From: Acinetobacter dispersus
GTDB lineage: Bacteria; Pseudomonadota; Gammaproteobacteria; Pseudomonadales; Moraxellaceae
Direction of reading: 5' to 3'
NCBI RefSeq assembly: GCF_009884975.1
Contig: NZ_CP041970.1
Coordinates: forward strand, 1,984,001 to 2,048,000
DNA: 64,000 bases
Below are positions 29,501-38,376 of the stretch, piece after piece; within the stretch, counting starts at the first letter, position 1, and each line of letters begins with the position of its first letter. Below the pieces are notes generated by a model that saw nothing but the letters and a program-made list of their open reading frames with translations, ran no database searches and was not told where the DNA came from. The position numbers were made by a program, and so were the translations under genes.

Positions 29501-29664
29501 GTTTTGGTCTTGGATTGGTGATTGTGTGCGGTATGTTGATTGGCACATTCTTCACCCTGTTTGTATTGCCCACCATTTATAGTCTGCTGGCACGTCAACA
29601 TAACCAAAGTTCGGCTCGTGTACAGGAACTACAGAAAATTGATGCAATGGAGTCTCAAGCATGA
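26581..29664 (+). CDS. RND efflux permease, MexI-like
   Basis: A 1027-residue RND transporter. The first helix is FVKRPVLALVVSTLILLAGL. The relay aspartates are in GLVVDDAIVVVENVHR. A C-terminal repeat is VVIYLVLAAQYESLVDP and GLISKHGILMVEFANE. In Pseudomonas, MexGHI-OpmD exports phenazine precursors and other redox-active compounds and is activated by SoxR; the SoxR box here suggests export of redox cyclers. It overlaps the outer-channel gene by four bases. Confidence 0.9.
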   Translation: MKFTDLFVKRPVLALVVSTLILLAGLFSLNKLPIRQYPLLESSTISISTEYPGASAELMQGFVTQPIAQAVSSVEDIDYLSSSSVQGRSVITLRMQLNRDSTQALTEVMAKVNQVRYKLPEQAFDPVIERSSGESTDVAYIGFSSEQLSMPELTDYLSRVVEPMLSTIEGVAKVQTYGSQRLAMRIWLDADRLASRGVTAADVASAIRQNNYQAAPGQIKGELVVSNVNVSTELTSIQDFKNLVIRNDGQNLIRLQDVATVELGAASTETSASMDGQPAIFIGLQATPTGNPLVIVQGIKDKLPEIQKTLPPSVKANLAYETARFIDASIDEVLHTFIEALIIVIAVIYLCLGSLRSVLIPVVTIPLSMLGALGLMLIFGFSINLLTLLAMVLAIGLVVDDAIVVVENVHRHIEEGLSPIAAALVGAREVAGPVIAMTITLAAVYAPIGLMGGLTGSLFKEFALTLAGAVLVSGIIALTLSPVMSSYLLQSKQEEGRMAKAAEWFFERLTHVYHRLLQFSLQHRWITVVFAIAVFASLPFLYQLPQKELAPLEDQASVLTAIKAPQHANLNYAEHFNYELDKVFWTLPETSTTWIINGTDGPAASFGGTTLSTWAERTRSADDLQQELQAKVGAVEGTSIFVFQNPALPGSTGGLPVQMVLRSAQDYATIYQTMENIKQKARESGLFVVVDSDLDFNNPMLKIEVDRAKANSLGIRMQDIGEALATLVGENYVNRFSMLGRAYDVIPQSIKSQRLTPQALTQQFVRTDQGTLIPLSTVVRLNEQVEPNKLTQFNQQNAATFQAIPAPGVSLGQALAFLEQVTAELPTGFSHDWQADARQYMQEGNTLLFAFLAALVVIYLVLAAQYESLVDPFIILITVPLSICGALIPLALGYATVNIYTQIGLVTLIGLISKHGILMVEFANELQLHEGLNKQAAILKAAQIRLRPILMTTAAMVFGLIPLLFATGAGAHSRFGLGLVIVCGMLIGTFFTLFVLPTIYSLLARQHNQSSARVQELQKIDAMESQA

Positions 29665-31091
29665 ATAACGATCTAGTCTTCGCCAAAAGCTCCCAGCATC
29701 ATTCATACAAGCAAATGATGAGTACTGGACTGATCATGGCAGCTTTGGGCATGTCACTGAGTGGTTGCCAAAATCTTAAACCACAACCACCCATCGTCAG
29801 TGCTGATATTCCAAACAGTTATGACCATTCGATTCAAGGCAGTTCCATTGCATCCCAAGGCTATCAGCAGTTTCTTGCTGATCCACGTTTGGTGCAGGTG
29901 ATTGAACTAGCCCTCAGTCATAACCGTGATTTACGCAGCGCCAGCCTGAATATTCAGCGCGCACAGCAATACTATCAGATCAGGAAAAATGATCAGTTTC
30001 CGATAATTACTGGCCGTGCAGAGCTGCTTCGCCAAGTCTCTCCGACCCTTGATCCCAACAATCCCCGTTCAAGCTTGCAAGTTGACCTTGGTTTGACAGC
30101 TTATGAACTGGATTTTTGGGGACGGGTTCGCAATCTGAAAGATGCGGCACTGGATCGTTATCTGGCGACCCAAAGTGCGCGTGATGCTATGCAAATCAGT
30201 TTGGTCAGTCAGGTCAGCCAAGCTTGGTTGGATTATGCCTTTGCCCATGCACAGTTAAAACTTGCCCAACAAACCCTTGCGACACAATTGAATGCCTATC
30301 AGCTCAATCAAAAACGTTTCGATGCGGGCACTGACAGTGAAATCCCCCTGCGTCAGGCACAGATCTCAGTCGAAACTGCACGTCATGATGCGGCCAACTA
30401 TCAAACGCAGGTGATGCAGGCGCAAAATTTACTTAATCTGTTGGTGGGGCAGCAGCTTCCTGTTGATCTATTGCCACAACAACCCGTTAAAAACATCAGC
30501 ACCAACGCAGTTTTAAGCACAGGTTTAAGCAGTGATTTACTCAATAATCGTCCTGATCTTAAACTTGCTGAATATCAATTGCACGAAGCAGGTGCCAATA
30601 TTGCAGTTGCCAAAGCTGCCTTATTTCCCAGCATTCGATTAACAGGCTCAGCAGGTTATGCATCAACTCAACTCAGTGATCTGTTTAAATCAGGCAATGT
30701 CTGGTCGATTGGTCCCAGTCTGGATCTGCCAATCTTTGACTGGGGCACCCGTCAGGCCAATCTTAAGATTTCAAAAATCGAGCAGCAAATCGCGCTGTCG
30801 AATTATGAAAAATCCATTCAATCTGCCTTTAAAGAAGTCAATGATAGCCTTGCCACACGTGCCTATATGGATGAACGGATTACTGCACAACAGCGCTTAG
30901 TCGATGCGGCCAATCGGAACTACAAACTGTCTAATACGCGCTTTCGTGCAGGGATTGATAGTTATTTAAGTGTCTTGGATGCACAACGTTCTCATTATGC
31001 TGCTGAGCAAAGTTTGTTATTACTGGAACAGGCACGGCTCAACAATCAGATTGAACTCTATAAAGTATTGGGTGGAGGCGTAACACAATAA
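29661..31091 (+). CDS. Outer-membrane efflux lipoprotein, OpmD-like (NodT family)
   Basis: A 476-residue channel with lipobox LSGC (Cys about residue 36), two outer-membrane-efflux repeats (YELDFWGRVRNLKDAAL; LLNNRPDLKLAEYQL) and the usual C-terminal AGIDSYLSVLDAQRSHY helix. The N-terminal segment before the lipoprotein signal is longer than usual (about 18 residues), so translation might start at a later methionine such as Met19 or Met20. However, the first ATG overlaps the permease stop in an ATGA junction. It completes the SoxR-linked pump. Confidence 0.88.
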   Translation: MNNDLVFAKSSQHHSYKQMMSTGLIMAALGMSLSGCQNLKPQPPIVSADIPNSYDHSIQGSSIASQGYQQFLADPRLVQVIELALSHNRDLRSASLNIQRAQQYYQIRKNDQFPIITGRAELLRQVSPTLDPNNPRSSLQVDLGLTAYELDFWGRVRNLKDAALDRYLATQSARDAMQISLVSQVSQAWLDYAFAHAQLKLAQQTLATQLNAYQLNQKRFDAGTDSEIPLRQAQISVETARHDAANYQTQVMQAQNLLNLLVGQQLPVDLLPQQPVKNISTNAVLSTGLSSDLLNNRPDLKLAEYQLHEAGANIAVAKAALFPSIRLTGSAGYASTQLSDLFKSGNVWSIGPSLDLPIFDWGTRQANLKISKIEQQIALSNYEKSIQSAFKEVNDSLATRAYMDERITAQQRLVDAANRNYKLSNTRFRAGIDSYLSVLDAQRSHYAAEQSLLLLEQARLNNQIELYKVLGGGVTQ

Positions 31092-31103
31092 TCATCACAA
31101 GGG

Positions 31104-31135
31104 GTTTTAAGAATGGCTATGGCTGTTCTTAAAAC
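31104..31135 (+). terminator. Hairpin after the SoxR-linked pump operon
   Basis: GTTTTAAGAA (31104-31113) pairs perfectly with TTCTTAAAAC (31126-31135). No T run follows, so it may need Rho or act as an mRNA-stabilising stem. Confidence 0.45.
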
Positions 31136-31320
31136 ATCATTCAACCAAACAAAGATAAGCTTGGCTAATAACCAGAACGCAAAAAAGCAGCCTCTAAACG
31201 AATTGAGCTGATGTTTTATTTCTTATATGTGGATTATTGTCTATTTTTAAGATCAATCAGCGATTTATATAAATGTTAAAAAATTAAAATGAACCGTTTA
31301 AAAAGTCTAGAACGTGAAGC

Positions 31321-32244
31321 TTATGTCTTTGCCAATGTCGCTTGAATAAAATCACCAATCTCATCTAAGGCCTGTTCAGATTTTTGCACAAAGCGATTAA
31401 ACATCTGAAAGTTATGCCACATATTTTTATAGACATGCAGATGAACCTTCACACCTGATTGTTGGGCACGCTCAGCCAGATTGATCGCATCATCCACAAG
31501 AATCTCTTCACTGCCTGCTTGAATCAATATCGGTGGAAGAGCGCTCAAATCAGCAAAAATAGGCGAAATACGTGGATCATTAGATCGTAATTGCCCACGA
31601 TATCCATCCCCACCCCGTTTTAAGGCATAGGCGCGAATCATTGGATCTCGTTTGGCATTTTTAAATACTGAAGCTGAACTCAAAGTAATATCCACATAAG
31701 GCGAGATCATGATCATACCCGCAGGCAAAATCTGCCCTACCTCTCTTAATCCCACCGCGAATGCTAAGGCCAAGGCACATCCACCTGAATCTCCACCCAA
31801 AATAATTTGCTCAGGCTTCCAGCCATCACTCAATAAATGTTGATAGACTGACCTCACATCTTCCAATGCTGCTGGGTAAGGATGTTCAGGCGCACGTCGA
31901 TAATCCAGCATATACACGTTGACCTTGGCTCGTGCAGCCAATTCGGTAGACAGTGCGCGATGGGTTCGTGATGAACCTGCAAAAAAAGCACCTCCATGAC
32001 AATGCAATAATATCCCTTGCACCTCACCCGCAGGCCTTGCCACTTCGACAGGAACAATACGTTGATCCTGTGCATCTCTCAATTTAATCTTTTGTATAAC
32101 AACATCGGCTCTGGGTTTAAAAATACGAGAGCCCACTTCCATTGCACCACGCAAGATCGGAAAAGGTAAAGCCAAACCACTGGCCAGCTTAAAACTCAGT
32201 CGCAAACTCATTTTTACGCCTGTTTCAATCATCTTTTGCTGCAT
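31321..32244 (-). CDS. Alpha/beta hydrolase of the hormone-sensitive-lipase family
   Basis: A 307-residue esterase with the HSL oxyanion motif HGGAFF (about residues 83-88) and nucleophile elbow GDSGG (Ser about 153). The acid is in EEILVDDA and the histidine in YKNMWHNFQ. ATG ATG tandem starts occur; the second (32244) is six bases from AGGAG and is preferred, the first is 32247. The gene follows a Baeyer-Villiger-type monooxygenase by about 35 bases, which makes ester hydrolysis after ketone oxidation a natural pathway: ketone to ester to acid plus alcohol. Confidence 0.85.
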   Translation of the reverse strand: MQQKMIETGVKMSLRLSFKLASGLALPFPILRGAMEVGSRIFKPRADVVIQKIKLRDAQDQRIVPVEVARPAGEVQGILLHCHGGAFFAGSSRTHRALSTELAARAKVNVYMLDYRRAPEHPYPAALEDVRSVYQHLLSDGWKPEQIILGGDSGGCALALAFAVGLREVGQILPAGMIMISPYVDITLSSASVFKNAKRDPMIRAYALKRGGDGYRGQLRSNDPRISPIFADLSALPPILIQAGSEEILVDDAINLAERAQQSGVKVHLHVYKNMWHNFQMFNRFVQKSEQALDEIGDFIQATLAKT

Positions 32245-32280
32245 CATGTGCTCCTGTTGAAGACTTCATCGAGTCATCAT

Positions 32281-33768
32281 TTAACTGGCTTTTTTCTCAG
32301 ATTCAGACTCAGCAAAACCAAGCACATAATCGTTCAGATCGCATTGTGCCAAGCGAGCACGCATCTCAAAGGTGGTCCACGGCCATAAGGTACTGTTACG
32401 ACCATTCCGATCGATAAAGTAGCTGCTACATCCACCGGTATTCCAGACCGTATTTTTTAATGCCGCTTGGATTTCATCATTGTATTGTTCCAATACCTCA
32501 GCACGAATTTCAACAGTTTCAATCTGCTGCGCCTGTACTTTTTTCAGCATATCCAATATATATGCCAATTGTGCTTCAATGATAATCAGTGCCGATGAGC
32601 TGACCGCAATATTAGGACCAAACATGACAAAGGCATTTGGGCAGCCTTCCACAACTGTACCGAGGTAGCCTTGGGCACTGCCTTGCCATACTTCGTCCAT
32701 GCTTTTGCCATGTTTATTACGGATCTGTTTGGCAATTGGCGGATTACTGACTTCAAAGCCTGTGCCAAAAATAATCGCATCAACCTCATGTTGCGATCCA
32801 TCACTGGCGATCAAAGTATTGCCACGCACTTCTTCCACCCCACAGCGCAATACCTCTACATTCGGCTTTGCCAATGCGGGATACCATTGATTGGACTGTA
32901 ACACCCGTTTGCAGCCAATGGTAAAGTCAGGTAACAGTTTTGCTCGTAGCTCGGGATCTTTCACCCCTAAACGAATATTCAATTTAGCTAAGCGTTCAAT
33001 CTGACTGACCAGTTTTGGATGATGCATACTAGAATTTAACGATTCGAACACCCCATAAACACCATAACGGGTTAAACGTTGTGTGACTGGAAGCACTTTA
33101 AACAGTGCCTGAGCAAGTTTTGGCAGGCTTTGATCCATTTTTGGCAATACCCATTGTGGGGTACGCTGTAACAAAGTAAGTTTCGCAACTTGAGCTTGAA
33201 TCTCAGGTACAAATTGAATTGCAGACGCGCCTGCACCGACAACGGCAACTTTTTTTCCGTTTAAGTCAACATCATGATTCCATTCTGCCGAGTGGAACTG
33301 AGCCCCTTTAAATGTCTCTAAACCTTTAATTTTAGGCAATACAGGTTGATGCATTGGCCCACCCGCCATAATCGCAAAACGGGCGTGGATGAGACCTTGA
33401 TTGGTTTTCACCACCCAATGCTTGGCCTGATCATCCCAAGCACTTTCCAGCATTTCATAGCCAAAGCGCACATAGTTTTTCACATCGAATTGCTGTGCAA
33501 CATTTTGTATATAGGTCTTAATTTCTTGCTGCTGAGCAAAGACCCGACTCCATTGTGGATTCGGTGCAAAAGAATAGGAATATAACGCTGACGGTACATC
33601 ACAAGCACACCCCGGATAGGTGTTGGCACGCCAAACACCGCCAATTTCATCAGCTTTTTCCAAGACCACAAAATCTGTAAAACCCGCTTGCTGTAATTTA
33701 ATGGCTGCACCAATCCCTGCAAAGCCAGCCCCGATAATCACCACATGAAATTTTTCGATCTTCGCCAT
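32281..33768 (-). CDS. Flavin-containing Baeyer-Villiger-type monooxygenase
   Basis: A 495-residue FAD/NADPH enzyme: first Rossmann GAGFAG (residues 13-18), second GAGASA (178-183). Between them is the class B fingerprint FKGAQFHSAEW (153-163), which matches FxGxxxHxxxW. The usual final Pro/Asp of the fingerprint is Asn164 here. Such enzymes insert oxygen into ketones or hydroxylate long chains (AlmA relatives). It is flanked by the SDR (alcohol to ketone) and the esterase (ester to products), an oxidation cassette like the mycobacterial mymA operon. Confidence 0.85.
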   Translation of the reverse strand: MAKIEKFHVVIIGAGFAGIGAAIKLQQAGFTDFVVLEKADEIGGVWRANTYPGCACDVPSALYSYSFAPNPQWSRVFAQQQEIKTYIQNVAQQFDVKNYVRFGYEMLESAWDDQAKHWVVKTNQGLIHARFAIMAGGPMHQPVLPKIKGLETFKGAQFHSAEWNHDVDLNGKKVAVVGAGASAIQFVPEIQAQVAKLTLLQRTPQWVLPKMDQSLPKLAQALFKVLPVTQRLTRYGVYGVFESLNSSMHHPKLVSQIERLAKLNIRLGVKDPELRAKLLPDFTIGCKRVLQSNQWYPALAKPNVEVLRCGVEEVRGNTLIASDGSQHEVDAIIFGTGFEVSNPPIAKQIRNKHGKSMDEVWQGSAQGYLGTVVEGCPNAFVMFGPNIAVSSSALIIIEAQLAYILDMLKKVQAQQIETVEIRAEVLEQYNDEIQAALKNTVWNTGGCSSYFIDRNGRNSTLWPWTTFEMRARLAQCDLNDYVLGFAESESEKKAS

Positions 33769-33780
33769 GAGTTTTAATCC

Positions 33781-34620
33781 TTATTTTGTCTGTGCCAATT
33801 GGCTTAAACGTTGGCTATATGCTTTGCGATCATTCTGATCCAAGCCTTTTAAAATATGGTCATCCCCGATCAGTTTTCGGAATCCGGTATTTAACCAATG
33901 CGGCACCAACCCATAGGCTTTCGGGGTGTGGGTTAAATAATTCGGCACCGCAATTTCAGCTAGATTATGTGCGATGGCTTGAATAATCGCATTCGCCACA
34001 TCTTGTGGTTCTACCGTCGGAATCGGCAAACTGTCACCCGTACCAGAGGACAATTCAGTCAAAACTTTAGATGGTAACACTGCCGATAAGCCAATCGGCG
34101 TGTCTCTAAGCTCTTGTTGCATCGATGCGGTTAAACCCACCACAGCAAATTTGGTCGCGCAATAAATACTAGCACCCGGAATCGGATATTTACCTGCTAG
34201 CGAAGCGACATTGACGATATGACCCATTTGTCGCTCCAGCATTTTGGGCAATACCGCTTTCATGCCATGAATCACTCCACGCAAGTTGATATCAATTTGC
34301 GCATCGGTGATGGCTTGGCTTTCCTCGACCATCGCCCCCATTGGCATAATGCCAGCGTTGTTGACCAAAATATCTATGGGACCCAATTGCTTTTCAATCT
34401 GCACAATGAGGTCATGAAAAGAGTTCTGTGAACGCACATCTAAATAGCCGCCAAATCCTTGCACTTTAGTGGCGGCTTGTTGTGCCAACTCCAGATCAAT
34501 ATCGCCAATCGCTACTTTGGCACCGAGTTTTCTAAAGGCAACGGCGGTGGCTAAACCAATCCCTCGCCCACCACCTGTGATCAACACCACTTTATTTGAA
34601 AAACTGTATTTTTTTCCCAT
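33781..34620 (-). CDS. Short-chain dehydrogenase/reductase
   Basis: A 279-residue classical SDR with TGGGRGIG (15-22), NNAG (87-90), Ser140 and the Tyr153-x3-Lys157 catalytic pair in YCATK. The C-terminus is about 30 residues longer than minimal SDRs. It probably oxidises an alcohol to the ketone used by the monooxygenase encoded 12 bases downstream. It is first in the minus-strand operon and divergent from a TetR gene that shares an inverted repeat in the gap. Confidence 0.87.
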   Translation of the reverse strand: MGKKYSFSNKVVLITGGGRGIGLATAVAFRKLGAKVAIGDIDLELAQQAATKVQGFGGYLDVRSQNSFHDLIVQIEKQLGPIDILVNNAGIMPMGAMVEESQAITDAQIDINLRGVIHGMKAVLPKMLERQMGHIVNVASLAGKYPIPGASIYCATKFAVVGLTASMQQELRDTPIGLSAVLPSKVLTELSSGTGDSLPIPTVEPQDVANAIIQAIAHNLAEIAVPNYLTHTPKAYGLVPHWLNTGFRKLIGDDHILKGLDQNDRKAYSQRLSQLAQTK

Positions 34621-34707
34621 GTCCAGTTCCTTTCATTAGTCAAAAAACCACCAACTCGGAACATAATGTCATTTACGGAATGATGTGTCAATTTTAGTTA
34701 ATTTTGT

Positions 34708-34727
34708 TTTATCGTATTTCCGATAAA
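34708..34727. promoter_or_regulatory. Likely TetR operator between SDR operon and TetR gene
   Basis: TTTATCG (34708-34714) and CGATAAA (34721-34727) form a perfect inverted repeat with a 6-base centre, 20 bases before the TetR start and in the divergent promoter gap. Confidence 0.55.
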
Positions 34728-34747
34728 GTTCTGATAAAATTTTTAGC

Positions 34748-35374
34748 ATGAATGATCAAACAACTCTCTCGCGTGCTGAACGCCAACGTATTCAATTACA
34801 AGCAGAAATTATTGAAGCTGCTTTTTTGGAATTTTCTGAACGCGGTTATCATCAAACTGCGATCTCTGACATTGCCAAAAGACTGGGTATTGGTCACGGC
34901 ACTTTCTATCGTCATTTTGAGAATAAAAGAGACATTCTGGATAAAGTCATTGTCGATACCATGTTCAAAATAACCGCCTTATTGGCCGATGAAAATGCAC
35001 CAGATGCGGTATCCACACTGGAGGCTTATCGCATCCAATGCGAACGGATTTCCAGTAAATTTCAGGAATTTGCCAAGGACAATCCACGTGCGGTACGTTT
35101 GATTTTGCTTGAAGCGACCTCGATTGATAAAGAAATGACCGCCCAAGTGCATAACCTGCTGCATCTCGGTGGCCTCCTCACCGCAGACTATTTAAAAAAT
35201 GGGGTAAAATGTGGTTATTTAAAAGCGGATCTGGATACTGAGATGACCGGACATGCCATAGTCGGCATGATTATCGCCGGTGCATTTAAGTTCTTATCTG
35301 CACCTGAAGATGCCAATCTGTTAAAAAAATATAGCGATGCTGCAATTCAAATGATGATGGCGGGCATCGCTTAA
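34748..35374 (+). CDS. TetR family repressor
   Basis: A 208-residue TetR regulator with an N-terminal helix-turn-helix (FSERGYHQTAISDIAKRLGIGHGTFYRHF, here about residues 30-58) and an all-helical ligand domain. It lies divergent from the SDR-monooxygenase-esterase operon with a perfect inverted repeat in the 127-bp gap, so it probably represses that operon and itself. The inducer is likely a fatty acid, alcohol or ketone substrate, but this is inference. Confidence 0.88.
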   Translation: MNDQTTLSRAERQRIQLQAEIIEAAFLEFSERGYHQTAISDIAKRLGIGHGTFYRHFENKRDILDKVIVDTMFKITALLADENAPDAVSTLEAYRIQCERISSKFQEFAKDNPRAVRLILLEATSIDKEMTAQVHNLLHLGGLLTADYLKNGVKCGYLKADLDTEMTGHAIVGMIIAGAFKFLSAPEDANLLKKYSDAAIQMMMAGIA

Positions 35375-35395
35375 AACTCAACTTTGGCTTGTGAT

Positions 35396-36271
35396 TTATG
35401 CTGGCTTAAATGCTGGCATTTGATTTAAATAAGCCAGTGCCTGTTCTGTTGACCCTTCATGTAATGGACTATGTTTGGGATTAAAATAGCGTAAGCAAGC
35501 AGCCAAGACATCACCCACACGCGGCACGCGATCCTGTCGGGCAGCACGCAAATAATCTTTAAAACGAAAACGCTGCGGTAATTGTAGATCTTTGGCAACC
35601 AAGGTTTCCACAGCCACATAGGCCAATACAATAAATAAAGGAAAGGTAACAGCAGCCGTCACTGTTCGCAGCAGCATATTATTACTGAGATGCCGAAACA
35701 TGGCATCGGCGACTTCACGATGCTCTACCTCTTCGGCACCATGCCATTGCAACAAGCGTAGCATTTCCTCATCGACAGGCGCTTGTTGTAAACCTTGTGC
35801 ATTGAGTACCCAATGCCCTAATACCCCCGTGAGATGTTCCGCAGCGGCAACCATGGCAAGGCGGGTCTGTAACCATCTCAATTTCAAAGCAGAGTGACGC
35901 AGCTCATAACCGAATGGTTTCTGCCCAAGCATGTCATGAAAGATCCAGTTCATCAGTTGACTATATTGACTCAAATCAATCCCCAAGGCCTCAATATGTC
36001 GCGTGCCCAAGATATGTCCATGACTGTGCGCCCCTTCCTGTTTAATAAAAGCGATGACTGCTGCTTTTAACTGTTCATCCTGGATTAGTGGCAGTGCATC
36101 TCTGAAGGTCTGACAGAACCAGCGTTCAGGTGCGGGGGTAATCGGATTAATAACATTGAGGATCTGCGATGCCAACGGATCGTCATAAATCCAGTGGCTC
36201 GGTGTTCCTGTAAAATCAAATACGGGCCGTCGAGGAATAATGCGATGGTGCTGCTTGATTAAACCCTTCAT
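35396..36271 (-). CDS. PF10118 metal-dependent hydrolase-like protein
   Basis: A 291-residue protein of the predicted metal-dependent hydrolase family PF10118, marked by conserved His/Glu clusters: FIKQEGAHSHGH, AAEHLTGVLGHW and LQWHGAEEVEHREVADAMF. These resemble a di-iron ferritin-like site. The ATG at 36271 is chosen because AGGAG lies six bases upstream; the longer frame to 36304 overlaps the neighbour's stop. A second family member is at 45876-46742. The family often sits beside alkane or fatty-acid oxidation genes. Confidence 0.78.
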   Translation of the reverse strand: MKGLIKQHHRIIPRRPVFDFTGTPSHWIYDDPLASQILNVINPITPAPERWFCQTFRDALPLIQDEQLKAAVIAFIKQEGAHSHGHILGTRHIEALGIDLSQYSQLMNWIFHDMLGQKPFGYELRHSALKLRWLQTRLAMVAAAEHLTGVLGHWVLNAQGLQQAPVDEEMLRLLQWHGAEEVEHREVADAMFRHLSNNMLLRTVTAAVTFPLFIVLAYVAVETLVAKDLQLPQRFRFKDYLRAARQDRVPRVGDVLAACLRYFNPKHSPLHEGSTEQALAYLNQMPAFKPA

Positions 36272-36303
36272 AAAAACTCCTTGTGTAAACAAGACTTCGA
36301 GCA

Positions 36304-37533
36304 TTATTCCTGCGTCAAAATGTTAAAGCCCATACGCGGTCCAAATGCCACTAATGTTCGAATCAGCCCTTTAATCGCCTTTGGTCTCTGACCACTACTG
36401 ATACGGCGGAATTGAGCTGCATGCCAAGCCAATTGCAGATAAGCATCGATAGGCTTATAGCCAACAGCTGGGATTTTTGCAGCTTCGGTGACAGATTTTC
36501 CTGCCAAAAGCTGTTTGGCTAAATCAGGCTGTAAGGCAAAAGGACGAGCCAAACCGACGACATCCACCGTGCCATCACGCACCAGACGATTCATCACCTC
36601 TACATCGCGTAGCCCACCTGTCAACATCAGTGGCAATTGACTCTGTTGGCGCAATGCGGTGGCATAATCCAGAAAATAAGCATCGCGCTGTACCTGACGA
36701 TCAGGGGCATAGCCCAGTTGCGCTGGGGATTCGTAATTGCCCCCAGACACTTCCAATAAATCTATGCCCTCAGCGGCTAATGCCAAAGCAATATGCAGTG
36801 ACTCCTCCTGACTCAGCCCGCCTTTTTGGAAATCGGCAGAGTTCAATTTGACACTGAGGATTTTATTTTTGCCAATGGCCTGACGCACAGCTCGAACCGT
36901 TTCAATCAAGATTCGACGACGATTTTCTGGATTTCCCCCCCATTGATCGGTACGGGTATTGGCCAAAGGCGATAAAAATTGGGATAGCAAATAGCCATGT
37001 GCCGCATGGACTTGTACCCCGTCAAAGCCAGCCTGCACCGCCAATGCCGCTGTGCTGGCAAAACGCTGGATTTGTTCTAGGATTTCTGTTTCAGACATGG
37101 CTCGCGGGACACGAATAAGATTCATTGCAGGTAAATCTAGCCCCACAGCTGAGGGTGCAATCGGCTTTTTAAATAAAGGCAATACAGCAACCCGACCTGG
37201 ATGATTAATTTGCATAATAATCTTGCTGCCATTGGCCTGTGCTGCTTGGGCGCAAAGTTTATGCGCTTGTAAGAATTGTTCATCTTCCAACACCACATTT
37301 CTCGGCTCAACAAAGGCACGATGATCAACCATGACATTCCCAGTGATTAATAAACCAGTACCCCCTCTGGCCCATGCCGCATAGAGCTGCTGTAGGTCTG
37401 TGGTGGGCGAGCCATGTCGATCAGCCAATTGTTCACTCATGGCAGACTTTGCAATTCGGTTCGGGATAGTGATGCCACATGCCAAAGCTAATGGTTGTTG
37501 TAAGGGTGAATTGCTAATATTTGATTGTGTCAT
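36304..37533 (-). CDS. NADH:flavin oxidoreductase (old yellow enzyme family)
   Basis: A 409-residue TIM-barrel FMN enzyme with NRIAKSAMSEQLAD, MQINHPGR, GFDGVQVHAAHGYLLSQFLSP and a C-terminal GGLRDVEVMNRLVRDGTVD phosphate-binding segment. Family members reduce activated C=C bonds or act in dienoyl degradation. There is no C-terminal FAD/NAD extension, so it is the short type. It lies upstream of the PF10118 gene with only a short gap, suggesting co-transcription. The substrate is unknown. Confidence 0.85.
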   Translation of the reverse strand: MTQSNISNSPLQQPLALACGITIPNRIAKSAMSEQLADRHGSPTTDLQQLYAAWARGGTGLLITGNVMVDHRAFVEPRNVVLEDEQFLQAHKLCAQAAQANGSKIIMQINHPGRVAVLPLFKKPIAPSAVGLDLPAMNLIRVPRAMSETEILEQIQRFASTAALAVQAGFDGVQVHAAHGYLLSQFLSPLANTRTDQWGGNPENRRRILIETVRAVRQAIGKNKILSVKLNSADFQKGGLSQEESLHIALALAAEGIDLLEVSGGNYESPAQLGYAPDRQVQRDAYFLDYATALRQQSQLPLMLTGGLRDVEVMNRLVRDGTVDVVGLARPFALQPDLAKQLLAGKSVTEAAKIPAVGYKPIDAYLQLAWHAAQFRRISSGQRPKAIKGLIRTLVAFGPRMGFNILTQE

Positions 37534-37629
37534 TTTTACTGTTCCTCAAACTCTGATCGATATAGATCGATGTCATCTGTTTTATTCATTTTTCTAAATA
37601 AATCTTTAATTCAATCTAGGATTTATCTT

Positions 37630-38376
37630 CTATAAAACCCGTGGATTAAATTGACGCAATAAAAACAACAGGGTACGTAATCGAGGAATCTGAATCGGTG
37701 GAATCAGGCCACCCGATAAATCGACCCGATGTAGGCGTGCATCCACCACTTTACCTAAGCCCATTTCATGCAAAGGATCATTCACTGTTCCAGTAAAACG
37801 TAATTTCATATCTACACGACGCACTTCAACAACATGCTCTTTCGGGGTGAATCGAACTTCCCGAGGTAAACCTAACCCCAAACCACCTGTGATATTACGA
37901 TGCGGCAAACCTAAAATAGGTGGTGCATCCTGTATCACCTCACCTAGTTTGGCGTCCATTTCAATCAGCACCGTCCCACGACGTGATGCTTGGCTGATAA
38001 TCCGTGAACCATCATTGTCCCAACTGATTTCCCCGATTTTTTTGGGATAACCCAGCAACTCACGGCCGATAATCATGGCGCGATCATCATCCAGAATCAT
38101 CCACGGACAAAAGATGCCTGTTTTATTGCCGACCTGAATATGCACAAATAGTCCCGCTTCGTGATAAGCGCCGGTATACAAATTTTCAGGGAAATAAGCA
38201 CAAAACAAATCCGCTCTGGCTGGTTTCGCCAGCTTCATTCCAGCAGGCAGCCAACGCGCCATTGCCTTCTCATTGACTTCAACCACTGCGGTTAAATATT
38301 GGGCATTGTGATAGAGCTTATTGCCCAAGTTGGCGAGACCTATTGGTATCCGTAAATCTTGAATCAACTGTCTCAT
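37630..38376 (-). CDS. Acetoacetate-decarboxylase-like protein
   Basis: A 248-residue protein of the acetoacetate decarboxylase superfamily. Seen are YLTAVVEVNEKAMARWLPAGM, FCAYFPENLYTGAYHEAGLFVH and DRAMIIGRELLGYPKKIGEI; the last contains the Lys-Lys pair (GYPKK) where the Schiff-base lysine is expected. The frame runs upstream to 38544 but the ATG at 38376 forms an ATGA overlap with the SDR stop and begins the family-like sequence. Decarboxylase activity is plausible but the superfamily also includes hydratases and aldolases. Confidence 0.78.
   Translation of the reverse strand: MRQLIQDLRIPIGLANLGNKLYHNAQYLTAVVEVNEKAMARWLPAGMKLAKPARADLFCAYFPENLYTGAYHEAGLFVHIQVGNKTGIFCPWMILDDDRAMIIGRELLGYPKKIGEISWDNDGSRIISQASRRGTVLIEMDAKLGEVIQDAPPILGLPHRNITGGLGLGLPREVRFTPKEHVVEVRRVDMKLRFTGTVNDPLHEMGLGKVVDARLHRVDLSGGLIPPIQIPRLRTLLFLLRQFNPRVL

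Noticed and set aside
26581..29664. The second RND permease as a recent duplicate of adeG
   Set aside because: Sequence, length (1027 against 1059) and operon layout differ throughout; it belongs to a separate MexI-like group.
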